DNA of 64,000 bases, taken from Hydractinia symbiolongicarpus (lineage: Eukaryota; Cnidaria; Hydrozoa; Anthoathecata; Hydractiniidae). The stretch covers positions 27,285,001 through 27,349,000 of the forward strand of contig NC_079882.1 of NCBI RefSeq assembly GCF_029227915.1. The letters are read 5' to 3'. The notes under the pieces are model-generated. The model saw only the letters and a program-made list of their open reading frames with translations. It was not told where the DNA came from and did no database searches. Of this stretch, positions 9,305 to 21,208 are shown in pieces (positions within the stretch are counted from its first letter, which is position 1; each line of letters begins with the position of its first letter). Position numbers and translations under genes: made by a program.

Positions 9305-11637
9305 TTACATTAGTGACTTCATTTGTGCTCTTAAAAGTTTGATTTCATTTAATAACAATGCGTCACAGTCTGCCAATGATTTGTCAATAAACGCTGCCAT
9401 AAACCAAGCATTCTTTCCTATATCACATTTGCAATAAGGCCAACATAACAGCATTAATGTAATATGGTGACTCTCTGTAATGAAATCAGAGTTTTTGATG
9501 TTATGATTACATGAAATCACTTTTCTTTGCCTAACATGGTCGCAACTGGAAGAAAAGTCGTGTGATGTTTTCCGACTCCGTACTTGACTGTCTTTTTTTA
9601 TAACTACGTCATTTTGATTGACAGCTTCTTCGATGTCAATCAAGGTTTGTTCATTGTTTGCATGTTTACAGTATTTTTTATTCGTACACGAGTTTGCTCG
9701 CCTACACAGATTTTCTCGCACACAGTTATTATTCTTACTGTTATGAACCCATTCGTCCACGCTAACAAAGATTTCGGTGAATTGAAGAAACAATAACAGC
9801 TGACGAATCTTGTTTGCTTTATTTGTTGGTAATTTATCTAAACAACATACTTTTTCTTTCGTCGAAAACAGGGATTCTTCTTCAAAGAAAGCTGCCAGAC
9901 TTTCTTCAATAGTGTCCAGGACTCTTTTAATCATGCTATCCAGCCTCGTATGGAAGTCACCAGTGTGATGGTCATGTGATACTTCACACTTCAAAAATGT
10001 GTTCCACGTTTTTAAGAAAAAACTCATGGGGGTATTTTCGTTGGTTCGAGTTGCTAGCGCGACACGAAAGGTGTTCGAGACTGTGAATAGTAGCAGTGGT
10101 ATCTCCTCCGCTTTTTTCATCACCACATACCCCCTGGGCAAACCTATAGCAGCAAAAATATTTTATGATAATTTTATGATACACAAAACTGGATCTACAC
10201 TGTTAACATTTTTCAACGTTTAGAATTTTCAAGTCAAGCCGCACAAAAGGAAATATACATGTTTAAGAAGAATACATTACCTGTTGATAAATCTAAGGCT
10301 TTCATTGACTCCCACATCAAACTCACTTTTATCCAGTGTGGAGGATACTTAAAGCGAGCTACATCAAATATCAATAACATGTCTTCTTCTGCATGGTAAG
10401 CGCCTAAAACATTTGTGGATAGAAAATAAATCTGCTAAAGCTTAATTTACACTAGAGGTAATATTTGTTTTATCGATGGTATAGGAATAAATAAACAAGA
10501 CTAGTATGGATAAAATTATCGTAAAACTTTCAGAAACAGTCAATTTTATTGTAAACATGCAACAAAACGCATAAAACAATTTACGAAAAGTTTTCGTTAC
10601 AGGAAATGCAAACGAACATATCTGCCATTATTGTTTTTCTTTGTGTTGTAAACAAAACATTGCAGGAGACAAATCTTTAAAAAACATGGTAATGTTTTTT
10701 AGGCTTATACCATATTGATTTAGGTGTGATTAAAAGCAAGGTGGACATAGTGAGTGAATTTTTAGAATCAATATTAAGCTATGTTTCTCTTAACTGTGAG
10801 TAAGTGAGTGAGGTGTTTTTTTTTAATCTGTAAGATAGTTAATTAAATAAATGATTCTTTCCTTTCTTGATTTATCATATGGCTATTAAAAGTGCAACAG
10901 TTTGTTCGCAGATGTGTTGTTAAACAACGAAACAAAAAAATAAACAAAAAACTATTCGTACCGATAGGTGAAAAGTGTCCATCCCCAGTTTGACCAAGGA
11001 TCTCCCTTGAGTAGGAGCATGTTAAAACTTTCTCATCTCCTGCACACACCTCCTTAATTATTTTTCTAAACTCATTAATTGATACACCTACATCGTTCAT
11101 TCTACCCACATTGAGCGCTAGATTGTTACAGGTAGCTAGAGTGATGTACTGTTCCATTGTAATACCTTCCTGTTGAGCAGTATCCAGTGACAGACAACAA
11201 TTAAGCATGGCTTCATCATACCACCTCCAAACACCTTTCCATAGCCGTTTTGGATCAACCTACAAGGTATTGTAAGCTTTAAATAATGATCAAGACAAAG
11301 ATGATTAAAAAGTGAATTAAAGTTAACAGGATATAGCTACCTCCAACGCATTGAGAACCATCACAAGTGTTGCCAGACCACAGTAAGCGGGTTCGGCCTG
11401 GGTACGAAACTGCTCTGCAAGGCGGAAATAAATATTAGCATTTCCAGACAGCAACGATTCTTGAAAAAGTTTCTTTCCCTTCACACTGTTTAAAGCTATA
11501 CACGTGTCTGGCAATGTGCGTTTGTAAAATACTGTTTCTTCTGCGTTTTCACCGTCTTCATCTTCATCCGCATTCTCTTTTTCTTCATTATCCTCTTCGC
11601 AGCGTTCTTTTTTATTTGGCGGGTTGGGAAAATCCAT
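9305..11637 (-). CDS. PCS: Phytochelatin synthase (glutathione gamma-glutamylcysteinyltransferase)
   Basis: Four exons (minus strand): 11341..11637, 10962..11259, 10281..10403 and 9305..10143, giving about 518 residues with continuous phase. The enzyme is a papain-fold peptidase that builds (gamma-Glu-Cys)n-Gly chelators from glutathione and binds heavy metals such as Cd. The conserved N-terminal domain is complete. The nucleophile is Cys86 in [17 protein letters not shown]. The triad is completed by His194 in GHFSPIGAYH and Asp212 in [13 protein letters not shown]; the His-Asp spacing of 18 equals that of plant enzymes. [13 protein letters not shown] and the acid-rich leader (residues 11-34) precede or separate these motifs. 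The C-terminal domain, in one long exon, is variable and carries a Cys cluster ([13 protein letters not shown], then YCKH) of the kind thought to help metal sensing. The ATG at 11637 is the only upstream Met in frame. Confidence 0.93.
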
Positions 11638-11879
11638 GTCGTAAAAACTTGTTTTTCACACTATCGCTGGGTCCGCACCATAAAGTTTTGTGTTATGTGG
11701 CGCAGAATTACTACACAGAGTTATCCCATTCAATATTTCTGTTGATAAAATCAACATTTTCTAAGTTGGTTTTATTCAAAATAATGTTTGTTATTTTTAA
11801 ATTGTAGTTAATATTCATTTTCCGGTGAAGCTTAATTAAAAAACATTCTATTCAGATAAGTTCTGACCACCTTGCCTCC

Positions 11880-11985
11880 GCAACCTCCTTTCCATGATCC
11901 CTTGCATATTTTACATTGAGGCGAAAAGGCGTAATGTAATGCAATGTAAAAAAAGCAAGGGATCCTTGGAACGAGGCTGTCGGCT
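11880..11985. mobile_element. Short inverted-repeat (MITE-like) element
   Basis: The left arm reads aacctcctttccatgatccc and onward through cttgca..ttttacattg. The reverse complement of the right arm begins cctcgttccaaggatccctt and continues through the same word. Arms of about 40 bp surround a short centre. The outer (a)cctcgttcc.. word recurs in other elements here (16882..16977, near 14390, near 27465), marking a family. Confidence 0.6.
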
Positions 11986-12374
11986 TTTGCCCTGTATGTT
12001 TCGTGCCATTAATCATGTTCTCAAATTATGTGTAACTTACTATGCAAATTTCAAAACCGGTTCAAACTGGCCTTAACTAGTTTGCTCTACAATTTTATAT
12101 CCTTTAAATTGTCTTTGTTTAAATAATGAACAAGAAGCTCGCTACCTAAACATTTGATGACAACCTGCTAATTCGTTGTGTTATCGTGCCAAACATTCAA
12201 AGATGTTTGATGCATGAAGCTCTGAAGATAAAGCACACAAGTGACACTATATCTTACAACAAACGCAAACAAAACGAAACGTGTCATAATAAACTCACAT
12301 TTTAAAAGAAATTGCTAACAAAAAATATAGCCTATCATTCATGGTTGAAAGTCTTGCGTTTGAAACGTTTATGG

Positions 12375-12640
12375 TCTTAAACGGCATTTAGTTGACAATA
12401 AATCAAAATTTTGATGTGACCATCATGTTCAGCATACCTTTTTTATTAACTGTGCCAATTTTTGTCAAAAATTAATTAGTTTTAATTTTTGGACCAATTT
12501 TAGCCTAAAATGACATTTGGTATGATAAAAAATCAAAATTATGATGTCACCTTTATATGTTCAGCATACTTTATTTGTTAACTGTGCCAAATTTTGTCGA
12601 AAACAAATACCAATTTTGACCTGAAACGTCATTTAGATGA
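12375..12640. repeat. Tandem repeat, ~117-129 bp unit, two copies plus a fragment
   Basis: Units starting near 12375, 12504 and 12621 share (c)atttag..ga..ataaa.aatcaaaatt, gttcagcatac, ttaactgtgccaa and ttttgtc. They are diverged by roughly a fifth. No coding potential was seen. Confidence 0.65.
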
Positions 12641-13714
12641 CTTCCAAGTACTTACAGAGTTTAGGTACGAAGTTTAAATCTGTGACGTTGCAATTGACCA
12701 TTTGGGACAGGGTTAGTTAGTTAGTCAGTTTTACCAATACTATCCTCTCAGAGGAACGTGAAATCCCAGGGTCGATTTTTTCTCAAAAAATGCTCCGAAA
12801 AAACGACGGTTTTAAAGAATTTCCTACGCCTTCGGGCGCGGAAATTCAAACAGCAAGAGAGAATTAGAAAAGTGTCGCGCACTCCTCCTGGGATCCTTTA
12901 CAACCTACATTAGTCCAAACAAATGCGGGGTTCTCCCTACATTGCGACCGTCAACAGGGCATTATTTTGCTTATTTGATCATCCACAATATTAAAGAAGA
13001 GAAAACAAAAACCCTATGAAAAGATTGATTGATGTGACAAAACATTCACCGTCCATCTATTATACGTGGAAAATTTCATTGGAATGAGGCGACGAGAAAG
13101 GCATTCTTAGTGAAACAACAACGAGCAATGTAATAAATGGAAAAATACTAACGGTATTAAAAACATTATTCATCGCCAAAAATCTTTGCAACTTTTTAAT
13201 GAATTCATTTTGATTTAGAAGTAATTCACACATGCTTTTTCTTCTGTTCTACCTAAAAAAAAGACACACGACACTTATATATTATTATCACTAAAATACA
13301 AAAACTAAACTTCTGCCGGGCGATACAAAAGTCTTTCAAAAGCTCTTTCATGCTTATTTCTATGCAAAACTAAAAAGAAAGTTCTTTTGAACTTTCGTTA
13401 TAAAATTTTTATTACTCAGATTATTCAAATTGGAAAAAAAATTGGCTGGAATTAAGGTTGGTTACAAATTTTTTGCGATAAAGGTTTAGCGAATTTTCAA
13501 AATTCAATCTTCAATTTATTTAATCAAGAAGCTTAGCTATATAAACTTTTTAAGCACGTGATAAGAGAATGAAATCATAAAACATGAACAGACTAAAACT
13601 TTAAGCTCGTTACACATGGCAAGTGTTATTTTGTATCGTTATAAGTTCTAGAGATTTTATTAACGTAAAAACCATACTCTCTTTTTAAGAAAATCTTCTT
13701 CGTGTTGTGCTACC

Positions 13715-14420
13715 TCTAAATGCCGGTGTTGATTGTTAATACAATTATGGATTAGTCTAAGTTGTAGTGCAATTGTAGGTATATGCTGGTAAGTTAAACG
13801 CGTAAAAAGATTGTGGACAAGGTTGATTTACACTAGAGTCACGAAGTTGATTGACAACAAAATTTTGTATTAGTCAAGATTCAGTGCAGCTTTGGCTATA
13901 TAACATTAAATAGAAATTGTTGGAAGACTGTGAATGAGGTTGTTTTATGCTAGAATTGTGCAAGCAATGCAAGTACAGTTAGTAAATAGCCTAAAGAAAC
14001 TGTTGACAAAGTTCATTGACATTACAGATGTGGATAAATCCAAGTTCAGTGTAACTGCAGCTTTATATCAGTAATAAAAAAAGTGTTGGTAGACTGCACG
14101 AAGTTAATTTGCATTATGATTGTGGAATTTCGGCTTATATACATTAGCATTTACTATTTATCATGTAAACATAACTGAAATAATAAATGGAATAGTTAAA
14201 ATGAAGTGTAGATGTACCTATATGCCAAAAAGTCAAAAGCGTCTGTGAACGGGGTTGATTTACACTACACCTATATCTACATTTGATGCGTAACGATAGC
14301 TAACTAAAAAACGTAAAGAGACCATTGGACATCCTTTTCCCCAGGTTCTCGTAGCCCCTGAGCTGTTATTACGGAGCGAGAGGAAAAAATTCCCTGGGAA
14401 CAAAGTTGATTCAAACCAAA
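13715..14420. repeat. Degenerate ~75-150-bp repeat array, about six copies
   Basis: A phrase of the type ctgtg.a.gaggttgatttaca..aga.ttgtg recurs near 13811, 13927, 14002, 14094, 14245 and 14393. Between copies there is often a segment like aagttcagtgcaa.tgtagctatat. Spacing is irregular, so this is an old satellite-like array or a stack of related insertions. The last copy runs into the ccctgggaac word shared with the inverted-repeat family. Confidence 0.5.
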
Positions 14421-15921
14421 ATTGTGTATTAGCCAAAAAAGCCCGCAAATGTAGGTATATATCTGTAAATAAAACGCGTAGCACTATAGCGTAGTGTATC
14501 TGTAGCTATATTCTCTAATTAGCGATTTAGCCATTAAATTTAATTATACGAATAATACAATGTTTGAATTGACTTTTTTTTTGCACGTCCGCATCAGTTG
14601 AAACTTATAGTTACGCCACATTGAGGAATGCACATATTTTGAATTAAAAGATATTTTTTAACAGGCTACCATTTTTTTAATACACTCACAATTAGATTTT
14701 ATAATAACAGTTGTTCAAACATCGAGTCTGAGTAAGCCTCAAAAAAATATTAAACCAATCAGTTATAAAAAGACAAAGTGGATGGCCGAGTCAAATGTTC
14801 TTTCATACTAAAGTATACAACAAATGTTGATTATTTATTTATGTAATTATATGAAGTTTCTAATGATCCAGGGTTTCAAATATAATTCTAGGAGATTACT
14901 TTATTGAGTACAAGAAGAACGAAAAGCTTCGAAGTGAGAAACTTTGAAATAAACGTAAGTACGAAGTTTGTTTAAATATATGTCACAGCATATCACAATA
15001 AAGTGATTTGCGTTGGTTTTTTACTTAACTTTTACTTAGCGCAAAGAAAAAAACAGTAAAGATGACATAAATTATAGTATATATTTTTTTCTCGTCATTT
15101 TCTTTGTTTTTAAGATAGCCACCGTCAATGCTTCCTTCGTAAATATTCAAACCTCTTAGAAAATATCAACTTCAGGTGGGTTTTCTTTTTCTGATAGTTA
15201 AGGGATTGTAAGACGAGTAATATTTTTTTTAACTCGTTTTTAATAAATTATTTTGTAAAAAGCTTTCTGAAAATTTAGTGTTCGAATTATTCAAAATGAC
15301 CTTCTGCTCAGGTGCAGCACATTTCGTACATTACCTAACCAAATTACAGGAAACCATTTATCTCGAAATATATTTTGTCTAATGGAAAAGAACATTTGCT
15401 GACAAAGTTCAACACCATTTTAGTGAGCCTCACCGGCTTAAACAGCAACGCCAGCTTTAACAAAAATTTTGTAGAAATATTTTATAGCTGAAGCATGAAA
15501 AATCCTGAGTAATTAGAACTTGCACTCAGCCAGTAAAAGTTTACTTTCCCAAGCGTGTTATGTTCTCACATCTGACATTCCCGTTCAAATGTCCCAAACT
15601 AATTAAGAACGTTTGTTTAATTAAGGAACCATTATGTGATTAATTATTAGCAACAACCAGGGACCGTCCAATCATAATCTCACCGCAACTCTTTAATTTG
15701 TTTGTAGTAAAATATTACTAACAGTAAAAAAAGGTAACAGCTTTCTAAAAACGGCAACGTTTTCTTCATAAATTTGAAAACATTGTGGCGAGTTTGCGTG
15801 CAAAAGTTACTCCTGTGTGTATTTACGTATTTGCTTTTATAATTAATGTTCTAATGTAAATTTTTTTATAAAAGAGAGTTTTTTCTTTAGAAAATTCCGG
15901 TTGCATGAAAGAAACGATAAA

Positions 15922-18900
15922 ATGGTTGTCAGAGATCGATTAAAGGAATTTCAAGCAGCATACGAACAAGTAAAAAATATTTCACAAATCGCAAAGTTCT
16001 ATTCGTTGCCAGGCAACTGCATTTATATGGAAAATTAATAATGGCTGCGTACATTTTTAGAGCAATGGGGAAGATGAGGATATTGATTATATCATGGAAA
16101 TGGAGAGTGCGATTGAAAAAAAGAAACTGAAACCAAGAACTGAAGATTTTTTATTTAAGGTAAATCAAGCGCTGCCCAACTACTATTATTGCACTGTTTA
16201 TATCCCCTGAGCAATGACATTAAGAGTGCCTCTATTAATTAAACTTTTAAAGAACTGTTTACATGAGAGGACGTGACGTTTTTATCGGGACCCCGATGTA
16301 ATCATCAATAATTACACTAAAACCTGACTCCGCTTGAGTTAAGAGGAATCCCGGCTCAGGCCTTTCATAAAAACACACTGTCCCGAGACAAACGAGAAGT
16401 ATTTGGCATATTTCAACGAAAAGAGAAAACACCCCATTAAATTTTTTTCTTTATAAAGGTGAGACAAAATCATCCGTCCCATCAACCTTTCCGTCCCGCT
16501 TGTCATGTAAACAGCCCTTTAATGTCAATGATGTTTTTAATTTTAGCAATTATAACTTTTTAGGTTCTTAAGCCATCCAATGATGTATAACATCATACAA
16601 GACGTCACATTTAGAATCCTATTTGCGTTTCAGGACCCACAGAGAGAATGGCCACAGAACAGTTGAACCTTGAATGATAAAATTATTATCACAATTTTTA
16701 AGTTAAATCCAGGTTGACTTCCTTAGATTGAGAAGATATGCAAAATAGCGGGAGGTTTTCAGTAGCAATTCGATAGAAAAAATTGTCATGCCAACTTATC
16801 GTTGTGTAATTTTTGGATGGCTTTTAAAATACAAGATTTTTGAAATGAATTCATCATTAGGAAGCACAAACTACAACTAACCAACCTCGTCCCCAGAACT
16901 CTTTTACGCTTATGATATTCTGACGGGACGGCTCCCAAGGATATCATAGGCGTAGAAGCGCCCTGGGAACAAGGTTGCAGATCTACCTTGACAAATGTGT
17001 ATGAAATATTACAATATTGCATGAAAACAAGGATGTTGCTGGCGAGTAATGCGCATAATAAACATTACAAGTTTTACAAAAATTACGCGTTACTCAACCC
17101 AATGAATTCAAAAAAATATTTTTAGCTTCCCTTTTAAAGTATTTGTCGGAACAGATAAAACTCGCTAACTCTCTAACTCGATAATCGAGTTATCTTTATT
17201 TGCTGACGTTCGCTGCTTAAAAAAGAAAAAACAATGCAATAACAGTAAATAATTTGATATACACATTATAATTTAATTTTTAAAGACAAAATTGTAATGT
17301 ACTGGTTGGTAGTTTATCAATTTCCTAACCTTAAACTTTACATATTTATTTGAATTGAAATTAAAAAGTAAAAAAAAAACAGAGGAAAAAATTTAGTCCA
17401 CCAAACAGAATTCGAGTAACAATGTAATTATGCCGTAGACGAGTTAAAGACGAGTTATTTTCCAAGTAAAATAGTTCATGTGCCATCAGTGTGTGATGTT
17501 CTTACAATATCTTCTTTACAGGCTGATAACGTTAAACAACATATTGAATTGGCGAAAAATCTAATCAAAGAACTTGAAAGAAAACAACATCAAATTTTAG
17601 GTGCGATCAACTCTGAAAAAAGTAAGTTCTCATTCAACACTTTCTATCTAACTTCAGGTTCGGCTGAACGAATTGCAATAGTTTTCAATCTGAACTTTTT
17701 CTTAGAATGTTATTAATTTTTAGGATTGTTTATCCTAGTGATTCCGATAAGGAAAATTAGTGAAACGCAAGACAAACCTCATCTAATCATATTCCACTAC
17801 CTCAGCTCTTCTCATTCCTTCTAGCAAACCAATTGTTCCATACCCAAGAGGGTGGATCATACTGGTATCCTTGTATGCTTTACCTAAACCCCGCCGTGCA
17901 TTGACATAGTTATCGGTCACAGCGCTGACCAATTTTATAGCTAGAGAATATCATTAAGATTCGGTGTGACATTTTAGTAATACACACTTACTGGCCTTAC
18001 ATACAAGATGGTACGTGGTCAGTACATGGCTTGTAGTGGGCTGACAAAGCTACGTTTAAAGTTCGCCGGAGTAGGGGTTAAACCGGAGTAAGGGTTAAAC
18101 CTGTAATCTTATGTTTACAAATCAAATACTGTACCACTGCACCATTTCTGCTCATAACATCTTGACGTCAAGATAACGTCATCGCTCCAATATTTTTTTC
18201 GTTGCTAAACTTTCAGTGTTTTTCATTATTTTAGTTTTAAATGAAGAAAGGGACCAACTGATTGCTACCATCAAAGTAACAACAACATATATACATTCTG
18301 ATATAAAAAGTAAGCTTGTCATATATATAAACACGTTTTAGATTGCAATCTTTGTGTCTATTTTTAAAATTTGGATATCTTCTTTCCTTTGACGTGTAGC
18401 TTTAGAAATAACTATTTTGCCGCCATTTTTGTAATTTGTAAAAACCATCCGCCCGCCTAAAGAGTTCATTTTTCAGGTCCTAAACTAAACATTAAAGTAA
18501 ATACGATATAAATTTTAAAATATATGAAAAATTAATCTTTTAATTTTTTTGCAGTTCTTGAAAAGACAGCAGAGCAGGATAAATTTGGAGATACAACGGA
18601 AGATAGAATAAAAGCTGGCCAGGTAATTTAAATCTTACGAAAATCTCAGTACCAGCAAACTCGTGGATTTTTTCCACCGCCTAAAATTCCTCTTTATTAA
18701 TATATTATTAGTCTGTCTGTTTGTGCGGGAGAAAAAAAAGTCGTATTGCAGAAACACGAAAGAGGAAAAGCGATATAATTTTATTAATCACTTTGCTGCG
18801 ACAAAGTCACGTGAAATTTTTTAAGGGGCTAATGACTAGTCTCTATACTAATAATATCCCCTCTGTTGTGCACGAAAAATGGCGTGCTATGGAAAAACGA

Positions 18901-20722
18901 AATGCGATTATAAAGGACGGGCGAACTCATGGATTTATTCACGAGCTATGCTTTTAGTAATAGCCGTATTCTGTCTGTTTGAAACACATCGTGCTACGGG
19001 CACACGAACTAGCGAGTAATTTAAAGACGAGCTACCACATGGAATTTTCCACGGCTTACTGCTAGTCTATACAAAATAACCGTATTTTCTTCATATAAAA
19101 TGATTGCGCGCAGCTGTACTTAATCACTACGCCCCTGCGCAGTAATCTTGTTACTTCCTGCTAACAAGGGGACAAGAATGACCGATAAACAACTAGTCTC
19201 CTAACATTGACCAGGATTACAGTTAGTATTTGAATAGCACATGCATTTCTCTCTTTGTTGATGCTTAGATAAACACCTTGATTCTCTCATTCCAAGAGGT
19301 TATGTCAGAATACAATAAACTGCAGATGGATCATCGAGATCAATGCAAAGCAAGAATAAAGAGACAAGTCAATATATGTAAGGGATCTTATCAATTGAGA
19401 TAAAAAATAATAAAGAATTAAAGTTTTAAGCATTGGAGTAATTGCAAATTGGGTTTAAAATCAAATGCCAAAAAACTGAACAAAACACTTCCAGAAACTC
19501 GTTTCTACTTGTTCTCTACTTGTTTTTCTTGTCATGTTAACATCTATTTCGTGTACGTCATTAAAATAAAGAATAAGCACCTGTTTCTTGGTCTCTTTAA
19601 CCCATATTACTGTCTTTCTGTTTACACTTCGGGTTAGGAAATAGAATGAAATATTCAATATTTTAGGTGGAGGAAACAAAACCGCAGAAGAAATAGAAGA
19701 AATGATTGAAAATGGGACTACAAATGTCTTTCATGCGCAGGTACACGCCATCATCCACTTCACACAATCTTTGCTTACCTTTCTGTGCATATTACTTACT
19801 ATATACTAGTCTGAGTGACATCTTTTGTTGGGTGCATTCTCTCTGTTCTCCATCGTATAGCTTTTGACAGATGCTAGCCGTGACGCTTTAAAAGACGTGG
19901 AAGCAAGACATTTAGAAATCCTTAAATTGGAAGAAAGTATAATGGTAAGATATATTTAGCTCAATAAGCGTTATTTCTACTTGTTCAAAAAAACAAATCA
20001 ACAAAGAGCTCTGCGGTGGAACGTAAGACCTTATGACGTAATCGTCGAAAGAAATATTTGCAATACTTTATAATTTTAGGAATTATTTGAGATATTTCAA
20101 GAGGTAGCGTATATGGTTGAATTACAGGTTAGTTCGTTTTAATTTTAACTGTATTATGTCTCATTTGCCCAGCTTTTTAAATCTGAAATTTTATTTCACA
20201 TTAGGTGTTATGCATTTGTGTCCGCCCTTCTTCAATACTAGCGACAAATTTCTTTGCCACAACTTAAGTCTTTCAAGAACTATTTTTAGCCACTCCCTTT
20301 TAGCAACACATGGAAGCAAAAATTATCTAGTATTAAGTTTCTCTTCCGTTTTCAAATCAAATTCTATTTATTCCGAAATACATAAAATATGAACATTTTT
20401 CGGTTTTTGTGACATTTTTTCCTTTCTGCATTCGGGAACCGGCGATCTTTCTAATATTGAATACCCTTTAGAACAGCAGCGTTTTCGTCTACTGGGCATG
20501 TATTCTAAAATCATCTAATACCTAAAGTAATCCGCTCTACAGAAACTTGTTTTTCTTTAGGGCGATATGATCGATAATATTCAACGAAATGTTGAATCTA
20601 CGGTGGAAGCAGTTTCAGCTTCAAAAACTCAAATGAAGAAAGCTTATAAATACAAGAGGAGGAAACTGGTGACACTCTGCTGTCCCTGTGTAGCACTTTA
20701 TAGAAGCTGTACTCTACTGTAA
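15922..20722 (+). CDS. STX: Syntaxin (Qa-SNARE) without transmembrane segment, Cys-rich tail
   Basis: Ten exons: 15922..15969, 16061..16159, 17522..17621, 18235..18309, 18555..18622, 19269..19377, 19667..19740, 19861..19944, 20080..20127 and 20561..20722. All phases agree and the product is 288 residues, the normal syntaxin length. It starts MVVRDRLKEFQAAYEQ. The Habc helices occupy roughly residues 25-160 (ADNVKQHIELAKNLIKELER, then ILSFQEVMSEYNKLQMDHRD). The SNARE motif begins at RHLEILKLEESIMELFEIFQ and has the zero-layer Gln at 235 in VELQGDMIDNI. Plasma-membrane syntaxins then have a membrane anchor of about 20 residues. Here the sequence is KYKRRKLVTLCCPCVALYR followed by SCTLL and a stop. 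The four tail Cys (275, 276, 278, 285) and the terminal CTLL suggest palmitoylation and/or prenylation, as in the TM-less mammalian STX11 and STX19. No downstream alternative TM exon was recognised. Confidence 0.93.
16255..16514. mobile_element. MITE with CTGTTTACATGA terminal inverted repeats (syntaxin intron 2)
   Basis: ctgtttacatga at 16255 and tcatgtaaacag ending at 16514 are perfect 12-bp inverted ends. Beyond them the inner arms stay similar (gaggacgtgacg against the complement of ccgtcccgcttg). The interior of about 240 bp has no open frame. Flanks are tttaaag-like on the left and cccttta on the right, a possible imperfect target duplication. Confidence 0.7.
16882..16977. mobile_element. 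96-bp palindromic MITE (syntaxin intron 2)
   Basis: The left arm caacctcgtccccagaactc continues ttttacgcttatgatat. The right arm is its inverted copy with several mismatches, ending ccctgggaacaaggttg. The arms are about 37 bp and nearly meet. It belongs to the family ending in CCCTGGGAAC-AAGGTTG, also seen near 11880 and 14390. Confidence 0.75.
18660..19090. mobile_element. Three tandem copies of a Helitron-like short element (syntaxin intron 5)
   Basis: Three units carry a tctgtctgt word or a degenerate equivalent, a gctacggacacgaaa-like segment and a hairpin of the form cgtggattttttccacg. The first two junctions read gactagtctctatactaata (about 18835) and gctagtctataca (about 19060), that is, a CTAGT end followed by TCTATAC. 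A hairpin just before CTAGT and a TC start resemble Helitron termini. Related copies lie at 44545, 52725 and 57125. The class is an inference; the repeat relationship is visible. Confidence 0.5.
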
Positions 20723-20754
20723 CATTTCCTTCACCATGATCTCTTTTTCTCTAT

Positions 20755-21208
20755 TACCGTAATGCTTCGAATAAACGCCCGGGGCTTTTATTAAATTTTT
20801 TGACATCTTTGAGGGGCTTCTAATCGAGGGGGGCGTTTAAAAGAGGGGGCGTTTATTAAATTTTTTACACTTCGTCTCTTTTGCAGTTTTTAAGGATACC
20901 TATAATATATATCTTCACAACAGAAAATAAAAGATATTCACATGTTTTAGAGAATGAACTTCACAAGCGAAAAGCTAAATTTCCAACCTTAAACCTATGA
21001 TTTAAAAAAAAGTAAGTAAGTAAGTATACTTTTACTATCGCCTCGAATAAACCTCCCTTGTGAGGGAGGGCGTCTATTCGAGGGGGCGTCTATTCGAGGG
21101 GGCGTCTATTCGAGGGGGGCGTTTATTTAAAAAATGACTGAAAAGAAGGGGCGTATATTTGAGGGGGCGTTTAATAGGAGGGGGGCGTTTATTCGAAGCA
21201 TTACGGTA
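20755..21208. mobile_element. 454-bp MITE with 25-bp terminal inverted repeats
   Basis: taccgtaatgcttcgaataa at 20755 is matched by its exact inverse ending at 21208, and the identity continues to 25 bp (..acgcc). The interior is built of short repeats of (t)ggggggcgtttatt(c/a)ga and has no coding frame. TA at both ends may be the target duplication. It sits 32 bp after the syntaxin stop codon. A decayed relative is at 39177..39585. Confidence 0.85.
20770..20775 (+). terminator. Candidate syntaxin poly(A) signal inside the MITE
   Basis: AATAAA lies 48 nt after the stop codon, within the element's left terminal repeat. Another AATAAA occurs near 20927, also inside the element. Confidence 0.4.

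Larger units (their letters stand above)
11638..15921. other. Intergenic, rich in degenerate repeats
   Basis: No supported gene between the divergent phytochelatin synthase and syntaxin starts. It holds an inverted-repeat element (11880..11985), a ~120-bp two-copy repeat (12375..12640), a small imperfect palindrome near 12820..12845 (cctacgccttcgggcgcgg), and a degenerate ~110-bp repeat series (13715..14420). A tctttag acceptor-like site just before 15896 suggests a spliced 5' leader for the syntaxin. Confidence 0.55.
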
